Shown here in pieces: positions 8,253 to 16,792 of a DNA stretch of 32,736 bases; the first letter of the stretch is position 1; every line of letters starts with the position of its first letter. This DNA comes from Deltaproteobacteria bacterium. Its GTDB lineage: Bacteria; Desulfobacterota; RBG-13-43-22. The stretch is taken from positions 1-32,736 of the forward strand of contig JACRBX010000180.1 in assembly GCA_016219225.1 (NCBI GenBank), read 5' to 3'. The translations under genes were made by a program, and so were the position numbers. The notes under the pieces are model-generated. The model saw only the letters and a list, made by a program, of their open reading frames with translations. It made no database searches and was not told where the DNA came from.

Positions 8253-8384
8253 ATGTTTTGGATCCTACTTGTGATTCTTTTAATTTTATGGGTTTTAGGA
8301 TGGGTAATCGACTGAGCCAAGTATGAATCCGTCCACGTACTGATGTTTACCGCTGTCGTTTTAATCCTGGTCTGGGCAATTTGA
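8253..8384 (+). pseudogene. DUF5670/lmo0937-like mini membrane protein interrupted by an in-frame TGA
   Basis: ATG 8253 follows AAAGGAG at a good distance and opens a 20-codon hydrophobic helix (MFWILLVILLILWVLGW, then VID) that stops at TGA 8313-8315. The same frame continues without interruption for 22 codons (AKYESVHVLMFTAVVLILVW, then AI) to a TGA at 8382. Read through, the product has two hydrophobic helices and about 43 residues. It resembles the lmo0937/DUF5670 family (an LWLLGLV-type first helix, then an IHxLLxxAVVVLI-type second helix), with the stop falling in the loop between them. The simplest reading is a nonsense mutation; a functional one-helix peptide or readthrough is possible. 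The family match is from memory of the pattern. Confidence 0.55.
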
Positions 8385-8447
8385 GGTCAAGGTTAGGACT
8401 ATGATGGCCTGCTATTTTTAAAAAAGGACGCGGCTGGGGTCAAAATT

Positions 8448-9812
8448 ATGAAAATTTATGATGTTGTTGTCGTCGGCGCGGGCGATGTCGGTTTAGGGAT
8501 AGCCTTCAAGGCCGCCTCGCAGGACTTAAAAGTGGCCCTGATCGACAAAGGGAAGGTGGGAGGGACCTGTCTTAATTACGGCTGTGTGCCTTCGAAAACG
8601 CTGATCTATACGGCCGACCGGGTCGTTGAGATCCGGGAAGCATCAAAATTAGGTATTCGGACTGAACGGATCGATATCGACTTCCCGGCCATCATGGCCC
8701 GGATGAGAAATACCGTCACCCGCGGCCGGGAGGGGATCAGAAGGGCCATAGGAGAATCGGAGAATCTGGACTTTATCGAGGGGGAGGGCACCTTCATCGG
8801 CGGACGAACCTTGACCGTGGGTGATCAGAAAATAAAGGGAAAGAAGATTTTCATTGCCTCCGGCGCCAGTCCCTCCATTCCTCCGGTGAAGGGACTGGAT
8901 AAAATCCCTTTCCTGACCAATGAGAATGTCCTGGATCTTGAAAAGAAGCCGGAAAGCCTGATCATTATCGGCGGCGGCTATGTGGGACTCGAATATGCCC
9001 ATTTTTTTGCCCGGATGGGGACCCAGGTCACCATGATCCATCGCCATTCAAATTTTCTACCCTTTGAAGAGCCGGAAATATCGGAATTGTTAAAGAAGAC
9101 TTTGGCAACCTATGCCGGGCTGGTTCTAGAGGTCCAAATCACTGAAGTCAAGCCAACCGGCAGCGGGGTAACCGCCCTGGTAAAAAATATCCGTACCGGC
9201 CAGGAGAAAGAGGTTATTGCAGAAAGGCTGTTCGTGGCCGCCGGCAGGAAATCCAACGCCGGTCTTTTGAAAACTGAGAAGGCCGGAATTGAAACCGACC
9301 AGAACCATTTCATTAAGGTCGATGACACCCTCCGGACAAACCAGAAACATATCTGGGCCGTCGGGGATTGCATCGGAAGGGCCATGTTCACCCATGCCGG
9401 GGACAAAGAGGCCGAACTGGCCTGGCACAATGCCACCCACCGGAAAAAAATCAGGATGGACTTCGCCTTTGTTCCCCATGCCGTTTTTACCCATCCCCAA
9501 ATCGCCTCGGTGGGCTTAACCGAGGAGCAGGCCCGGAAGGACCATGAAATCCTCGTCGGCCGGGCAAATTATTCCGATACGGTCATGGGAGAGGCCATGA
9601 TGGAGGAAGAAGGATTTGCCAAGGCCGTTGTCGAAAAAGGCACCGGAAGGATTCTGGGGTTTCATATCATCGGCCCCCAGGCGGCCATGCTTATCCAGGA
9701 AGTCGTAAACCCCGTGATCAACAGGCAGGACCTGAAATCGATCACCGACTGCATGCACATCTTCCCGGCCCTTTCCAACCTGATACCCGAGGTGTTGGGC
9801 AACCTTGAATAA
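8448..9812 (+). CDS. Dihydrolipoamide-dehydrogenase-like FAD disulfide oxidoreductase with altered C-terminal catalytic dyad
   Basis: A 454-residue class I pyridine-nucleotide disulfide oxidoreductase. FAD binds at the N-terminal GAGDVG loop and at the HIWAVGDC motif. The redox disulfide is C41/C46 in GGTCLNYGCVPSK, and the NAD(P) fold carries IIGGGYVGLEYA. The strand after it ends MIHRH rather than the acidic end typical of NAD-specific enzymes, hinting at NADPH use. The dimer-interface motif that is HPxLSE in true lipoamide dehydrogenases reads FPALSN here: the catalytic His is F439 and the Glu is N444. It is therefore probably not a standard E3 subunit, and no 2-oxoacid dehydrogenase genes lie nearby. 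A mercuric-reductase-like or other disulfide or metal reductase role is possible. Confidence 0.88.
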   Translation: MKIYDVVVVGAGDVGLGIAFKAASQDLKVALIDKGKVGGTCLNYGCVPSKTLIYTADRVVEIREASKLGIRTERIDIDFPAIMARMRNTVTRGREGIRRAIGESENLDFIEGEGTFIGGRTLTVGDQKIKGKKIFIASGASPSIPPVKGLDKIPFLTNENVLDLEKKPESLIIIGGGYVGLEYAHFFARMGTQVTMIHRHSNFLPFEEPEISELLKKTLATYAGLVLEVQITEVKPTGSGVTALVKNIRTGQEKEVIAERLFVAAGRKSNAGLLKTEKAGIETDQNHFIKVDDTLRTNQKHIWAVGDCIGRAMFTHAGDKEAELAWHNATHRKKIRMDFAFVPHAVFTHPQIASVGLTEEQARKDHEILVGRANYSDTVMGEAMMEEEGFAKAVVEKGTGRILGFHIIGPQAAMLIQEVVNPVINRQDLKSITDCMHIFPALSNLIPEVLGNLE

Positions 9813-9882
9813 CAGCCGGAGATCTTCGGCCGGAAAATAAACTTCCTGGAGGGCCGAATTTACCTTCTTCAACAGTATTTCT

Positions 9883-9911
9883 TTGAAAAAATACAAGAAA
9901 GGTCTTATTAT
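9883..9911 (+). promoter_or_regulatory. Sigma70-like promoter for the Spy-like/superoxide dismutase genes
   Basis: TTGAAA (9883-9888), 17 bases, then TATTAT (9906-9911), about 52 bases upstream of the ATG at 9964. The position suggests transcription of 9964-11179. Confidence 0.5.
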
Positions 9912-9963
9912 TATTTTTGTCCAATTTATTAAAATGGAGAAAACTTAAAGGAGGAGAGGCGCG

Positions 9964-10581
9964 ATGAAAAAGTTTGCAGTAACCATGGTGGCAGCAGCAG
10001 CTTCACTCTGGGTCTTGGCCCCTTTTGCCTTGGGCCAAACGAGCGGTCCGGCTATGGGACCAGGTATGATGATGGGGCCAAGCATGGCCGGTCCCGGTAT
10101 GATGACAGGGTCAGGCATGGGCTCTGGCATGATGATGGGACCCGGCATGGCCGGACATGGTCAGGCCGGTCACGGCCAGGAATCCGGAATGATGAGGCAC
10201 TGCGGCGGCATGATGGGCCGGATGATGGAGGGCGAACAACACCTGTCGAAATATCTGATGGGACTGAATCTTGACGAACAGCAGAAAAAAATGATCGGTG
10301 AAATCAAGAGTAAAATGATGAAAGAGACCATTCGGAAGATGGCCGATATACGCATCGGGCGGATCGAGATCAAAGACCTTCTTCACCAGGACCCCCTGGA
10401 TATGAAGGCGGTTGAAGCCAAGGTAAAACAGATAGGCCAGATGAGAACGGAAATGGCCCTGGCTCATATAATGGCCCTGGAGGAAATCAAGTCTAAACTG
10501 ACCCCCGAGCAGCGGAAAAAATTCGTAGAGATGATGAAGGCCCATCCCATGAGGGGGAGGATGGGCATGGGGCACGAATAA
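9964..10581 (+). CDS. Met/Gly-rich periplasmic Spy/CpxP-like protein
   Basis: A 205-residue exported protein. An N-terminal signal peptide (MKKFAVTMVAAAAS..., likely cut after FALG) is followed by a low-complexity stretch (about residues 28-80) made of MGPGMMMGPS-like units rich in Met, Gly and some His, including GMMRHCGGMM. This stretch could bind copper or other soft metals. Residues 85-205 are charged helices ending with LTPEQRKKF, the LTxxQ motif of the Spy/CpxP/ZraP superfamily of envelope-stress chaperones and metal sensors. AAAGGAGGAG precedes the ATG. It lies just upstream of superoxide dismutase, suggesting an envelope or metal/oxidative stress role. The Met-rich repeats probably expanded by slippage. 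Confidence 0.8.
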   Translation: MKKFAVTMVAAAASLWVLAPFALGQTSGPAMGPGMMMGPSMAGPGMMTGSGMGSGMMMGPGMAGHGQAGHGQESGMMRHCGGMMGRMMEGEQHLSKYLMGLNLDEQQKKMIGEIKSKMMKETIRKMADIRIGRIEIKDLLHQDPLDMKAVEAKVKQIGQMRTEMALAHIMALEEIKSKLTPEQRKKFVEMMKAHPMRGRMGMGHE

Positions 10582-10600
10582 AAGGAAAGGAGAAAAGGTC

Positions 10601-11179
10601 ATGGCTTATACAGCAAAAGATTACACCGGTCTCATCGGCATGGCCGGATTCAGCGAAGGACTCCTGAAGAACCATTTCACCCTCTACCAGGGCTATGTGG
10701 CCAATACCAACAAGGTGCTTGAAATACTCGATCAGATGCTGAAAGACGGAAATACCGCCACACCCGAATATGCCGAGTTGAAAAGGCGCCTCGGATGGGA
10801 GTTCAACGGCATGCGTCTCCACGAATTCTATTTTGACAATCTCGGCGGCAATAGTCCTTTCGATGCCGGCGGCCTGCTGGGGAAAAAGCTGGCCGGGGAC
10901 TTCGGCAGCATCGAAGCCTTTGAAAAGGATTTCAAAGCCACCGGGGCCATGCGCGGAATCGGCTGGACCGTCCTCTATCAGGACGCCGTTAACCGCCGTC
11001 TCATCAATTTTTGGATCAATGAACACGACGTCGCTCATCCGGCCGGCTGCCATCCCATCCTCATTATGGATGTCTTCGAGCATGCCTTTATGCTCGATTA
11101 CGGTCTGAAACGGGCCGATTACATCGAGGCCTTTTTCAAGAATATCGACTGGAGGGTGGCCGAGGGGAGGCTTAAATGA
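10601..11179 (+). CDS. Fe/Mn superoxide dismutase
   Basis: A 192-residue cytoplasmic enzyme converting superoxide to oxygen and hydrogen peroxide. All four metal ligands are visible: H25 (LLKNHFTLYQ), H74 (MRLHEFYF), D157 and H161 (MDVFEHAF). Family landmarks WEFNGMRLHE, NLGG, ATGAMRGIGWTVLY and WINEHDV are present. No signal peptide is seen. The metal (Fe, Mn or either) cannot be decided safely. It starts 19 bases after the Spy-like gene with AAAGGAG upstream, so the two are probably one transcript from the promoter at 9883. It implies occasional oxygen exposure in an otherwise anaerobic-looking genome. Confidence 0.93.
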   Translation: MAYTAKDYTGLIGMAGFSEGLLKNHFTLYQGYVANTNKVLEILDQMLKDGNTATPEYAELKRRLGWEFNGMRLHEFYFDNLGGNSPFDAGGLLGKKLAGDFGSIEAFEKDFKATGAMRGIGWTVLYQDAVNRRLINFWINEHDVAHPAGCHPILIMDVFEHAFMLDYGLKRADYIEAFFKNIDWRVAEGRLK

Positions 11180-11194
11180 ACCGATTTTCCGGTT

Positions 11195-11257
11195 TCGGAT
11201 TTTGGAATTCGGATTTTGGAATTTAAAAACCCCCATTTCATAGGGGCGTTGTGGGGG
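11195..11257. repeat. Duplicated 14-mer (four 7-bp units) plus G/C-run hairpin
   Basis: TCGGATTTTGGAAT occurs twice head to tail (11195-11208 and 11209-11222), i.e. four 7-bp units. After it, CCCCCA (11230-11235) can pair with TGGGGG (11252-11257). The array belongs to the same period-7 class as the other intergenic arrays but lacks the conserved box. The hairpin may end the superoxide dismutase transcript or form a leader for the next gene; there is no T-run. Confidence 0.55.
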
Positions 11258-11280
11258 CTTAAGCCGCCAAGGAGGCAAAA

Positions 11281-11763
11281 ATGGGGAAAATAATTTTTAA
11301 AATCTTCTGCTTATTTGTCATGCTCGGGTCGTTGATAACCATCGATAGGACAAAAGATGCCTGGGCAGACGTACAGGTCAACATCAACCTCGGTCCGCCA
11401 CCGATCGTGGTCGCCGAACCCCCGGAACTGGTCCTGATTCCCGGGTCCCAAATCTACTTCGTCCCTCACCCGGAGATCGACATCTTCTTTTATAACAATT
11501 ACTGGTGGTCTCCGCGAGGAAGTCGCTGGTACCGCGCACGGGCTTACAAAGGGCCGTGGGTGATCGTTACGCGGCGCTACATCCCCGCCCCGGTATACCG
11601 GGTCCCCAGGGAATATCGGGTAATCTATGAAAGGGAGCGCCGAATACCTTATGGGCAGTGGAAGAAAGAATTCAGGCACCGGGAGAGAGAAGAGCACCGG
11701 GAGTGGCGAGAAGATAGGAGGGAGCATAGGGAAAGACCGGGGCGTGGGCACGGAAGAGAATAA
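11281..11763 (+). CDS. Exported basic protein of unknown function (YWW/WYRA type)
   Basis: A 160-residue protein with an N-terminal signal peptide (hydrophobic core around residues 5-22, likely cut after the DAWA segment). The mature part begins with Pro/Val-rich sequence. It then has IYFVPHPEIDIFFYNNYWW, RGSRWYRARAYKGPWVIV and a tail RIPYGQWKKEFRHRER that becomes almost purely Arg/Glu/His (residues 125-160). I recognise this pattern from uncharacterised deltaproteobacterial exported proteins but know no function. AAGGAGG precedes the ATG. It sits among stress genes; its charged tail may bind polyanions or the envelope. Confidence 0.72.
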   Translation: MGKIIFKIFCLFVMLGSLITIDRTKDAWADVQVNINLGPPPIVVAEPPELVLIPGSQIYFVPHPEIDIFFYNNYWWSPRGSRWYRARAYKGPWVIVTRRYIPAPVYRVPREYRVIYERERRIPYGQWKKEFRHREREEHREWREDRREHRERPGRGHGRE

Positions 11764-11875
11764 ACCGAACCTCTGATAAAGGAATTTTTTCAAGCCGCTC
11801 AATAGAGACCTCTTTGAACCAATGGAGTGGAATGATTTTCATATTCAACAGGAAAGAAATAGAAAAGGAGACCTT

Positions 11876-12325
11876 ATGATTTCAAAAATTCTTGTGCCCA
11901 CGGACGGATCCAAGACATCTCTGAAGGCTGCCCGATATGCGGTTGACCTGGCAAAACAATTAAATGCCTCATTAATTATCCTATGCGTTATCGATAAGGG
12001 ATCATTTATAAGCCAGACCGTTCCCGCCGGGGAGACCGCCAGACAGGTCATTGAGCCAATCGAAGATTATCTGAAAGAGGCGGCCGAAGGGTATACGATT
12101 GCGATAAAAAAACTCTGCGAGAAAAATGGGGTACCCGCCAAGATGGTTATTACGAAGGGGCATCCTGTTGAGGAAATTATGAAAGAGGCTGAGAAGGCCA
12201 AGGCCAATCTCATTATTATGGGTTCTCATGGAAAGAGTGCTTTAGCCGCCGCGGTCCTTGGCAGCGTTACTTACGGCGTAATCCACAAAGATACCAAAAT
12301 TCCGGTACTCATTGTAAGGCGGTAA
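11876..12325 (+). CDS. Universal stress protein (UspA family)
   Basis: A 149-residue cytoplasmic single-domain Usp. The fold begins MISKILVPTDGSKTSLKAARYAVDLA. Near the C-terminus is GSHGKSALAAAVLGSVTYGV, the G-x2-G-x9-G-S/T nucleotide-binding motif, so this is an ATP-binding type. The start at 11876 follows AAAAGGAG by five bases; an upstream in-frame ATG at 11822 lacks such support and would add a non-homologous leader. It ends 13 bases before the convergent sensor-kinase gene. These proteins accumulate in starvation, energy stress and oxygen exposure, fitting the neighbouring superoxide dismutase. Confidence 0.9.
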   Translation: MISKILVPTDGSKTSLKAARYAVDLAKQLNASLIILCVIDKGSFISQTVPAGETARQVIEPIEDYLKEAAEGYTIAIKKLCEKNGVPAKMVITKGHPVEEIMKEAEKAKANLIIMGSHGKSALAAAVLGSVTYGVIHKDTKIPVLIVRR

Positions 12326-12338
12326 AGATCCAACCGGG

Positions 12339-13436
12339 TTATTCCTGGAGGAGCCTGGTTCGAATCTTACGTCGCCGGTCTTTCGGAAGGTTGATGCGCA
12401 CCTCGGTTCCTTCCTTAGGTGCACTGTCAATCTCAATATGTCCTTTATGGACTTGAACGATTCTCTTGGCCATGGTCAGCCCCAAGCCCAGGTAGTTAAA
12501 TTTAGTGGTAAAAAATGGATCGTAGATAAAAGGAAGGTGCTCCGGCAAAATCCCCTCTCCATTATCCTTAACCCTGATCAGAACTTCATTATCATTGATT
12601 TCGTCGGTTATCGTTACCTGATCCTTTTCGGGGCAGGCTTCCAGACTATTTTGCACGATGCCCTGAACGGCTTGGATGATAAGCGCCGGATCACCGAAAA
12701 GGGGCGTTACCGGTAGCGTCTCCGATTCGGGAAATTTGATTTTATAGGGATTTTTTTCCAAATCCGTCTGGAAGGCGTTCCTGACCCCATCAAAGATTTC
12801 AGAAAGGGTAAAGGCAATATAACGGTCCGAATGAACGTGGGCAAACTCCACCAATCGATCGATGATATGTTCCAATCGTCTTGATTCATTGTGAATGATT
12901 TGGGTATATTGGTGATACTCCTCCTGGGATATGCGATCCTTGGCCAATCGTAAGGCAAATCCCCCGATGGCGGCTATGGGATTTCTAATCTGATGGGAAA
13001 TTTGATCGGTCATCATCCCAAGGCCGATGAATCTTTCCGAATCCAGTTGCTCTTTTTCCATCTTTTTAAAATGTGTGATATCCTGGAGGGTAAAGATGAT
13101 GAATTCATAGCCCGTGGACTTTTCCGTATACAGGGCAGTGGAAAGGTAAACAAAAAAGAAACTCCCGTCCCTTTTAGACAAAAGGGCCTCGCCTTCAAAG
13201 GGTGTATTGTCCCGGGTTATTTTTAAGATGTTGGGCAGAAAAATCCGGGTATCTTCAGGGAGAAAAAAGATCTCAATCGGTTTTCCGTTCAAGAAATCTT
13301 TGGGATACCCCAGCAGCTCTGTTGCAAAGCGGTTGGTAAAACGGACCTCTCCCTGAGTATTCGTCAGGATAATTCCGGTCTTAACCACCTCGACCAGATT
13401 ATGGATCAGACCTTGCGACCAGGATATGGGATTCAT
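12339..13436 (-). CDS. Soluble PAS-domain sensor histidine kinase
   Basis: A 365-residue cytoplasmic kinase with no transmembrane segment. A PAS domain (about residues 10-125) is followed by a dimerisation/phosphoacceptor domain with H148 in DQISHQIRNPIAAIGG, then the ATP-binding domain: N box IVQNSLEACP, G1 VKDNGEGI, F box PFFTTKF, G2 LGLGLTMA. I choose the Met at 13436, preceded by AGGAGGAAAGGA; a start at 13496 would add 20 residues without clear support. No response regulator is adjacent, so it is an orphan, perhaps signalling to a regulator elsewhere. It converges on the universal stress protein gene and diverges from the hybrid kinase. Confidence 0.88.
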   Translation of the reverse strand: MNPISWSQGLIHNLVEVVKTGIILTNTQGEVRFTNRFATELLGYPKDFLNGKPIEIFFLPEDTRIFLPNILKITRDNTPFEGEALLSKRDGSFFFVYLSTALYTEKSTGYEFIIFTLQDITHFKKMEKEQLDSERFIGLGMMTDQISHQIRNPIAAIGGFALRLAKDRISQEEYHQYTQIIHNESRRLEHIIDRLVEFAHVHSDRYIAFTLSEIFDGVRNAFQTDLEKNPYKIKFPESETLPVTPLFGDPALIIQAVQGIVQNSLEACPEKDQVTITDEINDNEVLIRVKDNGEGILPEHLPFIYDPFFTTKFNYLGLGLTMAKRIVQVHKGHIEIDSAPKEGTEVRINLPKDRRRKIRTRLLQE

Positions 13437-13528
13437 TATTTTTTTCCTTTCCTCCTTTTGTTCAAAGCCGGACATGAGCAGAACCATTCGATCCACAGTC
13501 GATCTGTTGAAAGACCAGATGCTATCAT

Positions 13529-13558
13529 ACTATAATTCTTCGTTTTTATCACCAGCAA
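13529..13558 (-). promoter_or_regulatory. Possible sigma70 promoter for the soluble kinase
   Basis: On the minus strand, TTGCTG (13558-13553), 18 bases, TATAGT (13534-13529), about 90 bases upstream of the kinase start. The rest of 13437-13754, between the divergent kinases, shows no gene; GGAG lies just before the ATG at 13755. Confidence 0.33.
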
Positions 13559-13754
13559 TTTTTTGTGTAGCCTTGGATGGCCGGATCTTTCTAAAATCGA
13601 TTTTCCCAAGAACCCTTTTACATCCCCTTCCCAATCCTGTTTGGAAATTGCCCCTGCCTTTTTACCGGGTTAAAGTTCAGGGCCGATATTTACGATAAGA
13701 GATGTAGATACCCTTGAAATAATTATTGGATGGTCTTTTTCCTGGAGATATAAA

Positions 13755-16712
13755 ATGTCTTTAAAAGCAAAAGGTTACCAACGGCTGGTTTTATTTTTCA
13801 GACCCCCGGTTTTTAAGGGCGATGAAGAAAAAACCCATACCGCCAGGGTCTTGAATTATCTATTATTCAGCATTTTTATTATGATTTTGTTATTTGGACT
13901 GGTTGTAATACCCCTCTTCATCGAAAAGAAGATAGGGGGTTCGATATTCCTTTTGATCTTCTCCTCTGGCCTCTTGTTTTCGCGGTATCTTATGTATGGG
14001 GGGCGGGTTCAAGCCGCCAGCCGGTTTCTGATCGCCTCCTCCTGGGTTACCGTTGTAACGATGATCATTTTAGGTGCCGGCTTGAGGGACATGAATTTCG
14101 TTTTTCTGGTTTCAACCTCTGTTATCGCAGGCTTACTGCTTGGACGGCGATTTGTCACCTTGATTGTTATCAGCAATATGGTTTTCTGTCTGGCCTTGGT
14201 CTTAATGGAACGGTTGGGCACCCTGCCTATAGGTTATTTTCCAAACCCGCCCATGGTCAGATGGTTTGAACTATCGTTTTCCCTCATAACCGCGGCAACG
14301 GCTTTACACCTGGCCCTTCGCAGCCGTGAAGAATCTCTCACTGCGGCCCGGAATCAGCTTAATGAGCGCAAACAGGCAGAGCAGGCATTGCAGGAGAGCG
14401 ATAAGAGATACCGTCTAATAGCGGAAAACATTGCCGACATCTTCTGGACCATGGACTTAAATTATAGCTTCACATATGTCAGTCCCTCGGTTACCAGAAT
14501 GCGCGGCTTTACCGTACAGGAAGCCCTGTCGCAGAACTTCTCTGAAATTATGACCCCCCAATCACTCCAAGCTGCCCTTCAGGCCGTGCAGGAAGACCAG
14601 GAATTAAGACAACAAAACCCTGTGGATAAAGATCGCAAACTGACTATTGAACTGGAAGAATATCGGAAGGACGGTTCCACCGTCTGGACGGAAAATGAAA
14701 TTACCTACCTGCTGGGGGAAGATCAACAACCGATTGGTATCGTCGGAGTCACTCGGGATATTTCCGAACAAAAGCGGATTAAAGCGGCTTTGCGTGCAAG
14801 TGAAGAACGTTTTCGTTCGCTGATCCAGAGTTCATCGGATATCATTTTGATTATCGATGAAGACGGCGAGGTGACCTTTGAATCACCTTCCTTGGAACGG
14901 ACTCTCGGATACCCTTCGGGAACCTTTATCGGTCAATCCCCTTTATCGGTGATCCATCCGGATAATCTTGATCAAGTCCGCAACGACTTAAGTGAACTAT
15001 CCCAATCCGCCAATAATGGAATCCCAACTGAATTTCGGTGTCGGAAGGCAGACGGCTCCTGGGTTTACCTGGAGGCCGTTGGACACAATCTATTTAACAA
15101 CCCCAGCATCCACGGTATCGTCCTCAATATCCGAGATATAACCCGGCACAAGCTGGCCGAAAAGGCCCTAAGAGAGAGCGAGGCCCAATATCGGACACTG
15201 ATTGAAACGACGGGCACAGGCTTTGTGATCATCGACCCCGAGGGCCGGGTCCTGGATGCCAACGAGGAATACGTCCATCTGACCGGATACCACGACCTGA
15301 AGGAGATACTCAGCAGGAGTGTTATCGAATGGACTGCCGATTATGAAAAGATAAAAAATGAAGAGGCCGTTCAAGAGTGCCTCAGGGAAGGAAAGATCAG
15401 AAATCTGGAAATCGACTATTCTGATTTCGAGGGGAAGGTTACTCCCGTCGAGATCAATGCCACGGTCGTAAAAAGGGAGGGCAGGCGGCAAATTCTTTCC
15501 CTGTGCCGGGATATCACCGAGCGAAAGCTGGTTGAGAAGGAAAGGCAAAGGTTGGAGGAGCGCTTGCGCCACGCCGAAAAGATGGAGAGTCTGGGCAGAC
15601 TGGCCGGCGGAGTGGCCCACGATTTGAATAACGTTCTGGGGGTGCTGGTCGGTTATTCGGAGCTGCTTTTGATGGATATTCCACAGGGCGATCCATTGAG
15701 GAAGCATGTCTCCAATATCCTGCAATCCAGTCAAAGGGGAGCCGCTATCATTCAGGACCTTCTGACCCTGGCCAGGAGGGGCGTGGCCGTTTCAACGGTC
15801 GTAAATCTAAATAATATCATTTCCGGGTATTTCGAGACCCCCGAGTTTGGGAAGCTGAAAGAGTACCATTCCGGCATAATCTTCAAGTTCGATCCTGCGA
15901 TAGACCTGTTAAATATCAGAGGCTCATCCGTCCATTTGGGTAAAACGGTTATGAATCTGGTGTCCAATGCCGCCGAAGCCATCGCCGATCGGGGTGAGGT
16001 GCTGGTTCGTACGGAGAACCGTTATCTCGACAAACCCATTCAGGGTTACGACACCATGGAGGAAGGGGAATATGTGGTACTGACTGTTTCGGATAACGGG
16101 AATGGTATTCCGGTCAAAGATATAGGCAGGATTTTTGAGCCTTTCTACACCAAAAAGGTCATGGGCAGGAGTGGAACCGGCCTGGGTTTGGCCGTGGTCT
16201 GGGGGACGGTCAAGGATCATGGCGGGTTTATTGATGTGCAAAGCAGGGAGGGCGAAGGCAGCACGTTTACCCTTTACTTCCCGGTTATCCGGCAAGAATT
16301 GACCAGAGAAGAGGGGGTAGTTCCCCCGGAAGAATATGCGGGGCGGGGAGAATCAATCCTGGTGGTGGATGACGTCAAGGAACAACGCGAATTGGCCACG
16401 GCCATGCTGAGCAGGATGGGGTATAAGGTTGCCTCGGTGTCCAGCGGGGAAGAGGCCCTGTCTTTTCTTAAAACAAGTCATCCCGACCTCCTGGTCCTGG
16501 ACATGATCATGGACCCGGGAATGGACGGTCTGGAGACCTACCAAAGGATTTTGGAAATCAACCCCAAGCAGAAAGCGATTATCGTCAGCGGCTTTTCGGA
16601 AACCTCCCGGGTGAAAAAGACTCAAGAACTGGGCGCCGGGGCTTATGTGCGCAAGCCCTATATTTCGGAGAAGATCGGTCTGGCCGTCAGGAGAGAATTG
16701 GATAAGATCTAA
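13755..16712 (+). CDS. Membrane-bound hybrid histidine kinase (6 TM, three PAS, HisKA, ATPase, receiver)
   Basis: A 985-residue sensor. Residues about 30-190 hold roughly six hydrophobic helices with short loops, forming a membrane sensor domain. Three PAS domains follow (about 215-335, 345-465, 470-590), each ending in the DIT/DIS-type linker (e.g. VTRDISEQKR, NIRDITRHK, CRDITERK). The phosphoacceptor is H622 in AGGVAHDLNNVLGVL. The ATPase has LVSNAAEAI, SDNGNGIP, FYTKK and GTGLGLAVV. The C-terminal receiver has D916 in LLVLDMIMDPGMDG and the late lysine in YVRKPY. The VAHDLNN H-box is common in large sensors of Desulfobacterota. Signal and output partner are unknown; no regulator gene follows. 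Confidence 0.9.
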   Translation: MSLKAKGYQRLVLFFRPPVFKGDEEKTHTARVLNYLLFSIFIMILLFGLVVIPLFIEKKIGGSIFLLIFSSGLLFSRYLMYGGRVQAASRFLIASSWVTVVTMIILGAGLRDMNFVFLVSTSVIAGLLLGRRFVTLIVISNMVFCLALVLMERLGTLPIGYFPNPPMVRWFELSFSLITAATALHLALRSREESLTAARNQLNERKQAEQALQESDKRYRLIAENIADIFWTMDLNYSFTYVSPSVTRMRGFTVQEALSQNFSEIMTPQSLQAALQAVQEDQELRQQNPVDKDRKLTIELEEYRKDGSTVWTENEITYLLGEDQQPIGIVGVTRDISEQKRIKAALRASEERFRSLIQSSSDIILIIDEDGEVTFESPSLERTLGYPSGTFIGQSPLSVIHPDNLDQVRNDLSELSQSANNGIPTEFRCRKADGSWVYLEAVGHNLFNNPSIHGIVLNIRDITRHKLAEKALRESEAQYRTLIETTGTGFVIIDPEGRVLDANEEYVHLTGYHDLKEILSRSVIEWTADYEKIKNEEAVQECLREGKIRNLEIDYSDFEGKVTPVEINATVVKREGRRQILSLCRDITERKLVEKERQRLEERLRHAEKMESLGRLAGGVAHDLNNVLGVLVGYSELLLMDIPQGDPLRKHVSNILQSSQRGAAIIQDLLTLARRGVAVSTVVNLNNIISGYFETPEFGKLKEYHSGIIFKFDPAIDLLNIRGSSVHLGKTVMNLVSNAAEAIADRGEVLVRTENRYLDKPIQGYDTMEEGEYVVLTVSDNGNGIPVKDIGRIFEPFYTKKVMGRSGTGLGLAVVWGTVKDHGGFIDVQSREGEGSTFTLYFPVIRQELTREEGVVPPEEYAGRGESILVVDDVKEQRELATAMLSRMGYKVASVSSGEEALSFLKTSHPDLLVLDMIMDPGMDGLETYQRILEINPKQKAIIVSGFSETSRVKKTQELGAGAYVRKPYISEKIGLAVRRELDKI

Positions 16713-16792
16713 TGCTGATTAAATTTTTTGAATATTTTTTATTTAAAGTTGCCCAAAGTCTTGATAAAGTAGTCCAAAATTTCTTTTCTTAT

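Noticed and set aside
8313-8315. Selenocysteine-encoding TGA in the mini membrane protein
   Set aside because: The product has no redox context and the downstream stem lacks the expected loop features; a nonsense change is simpler.
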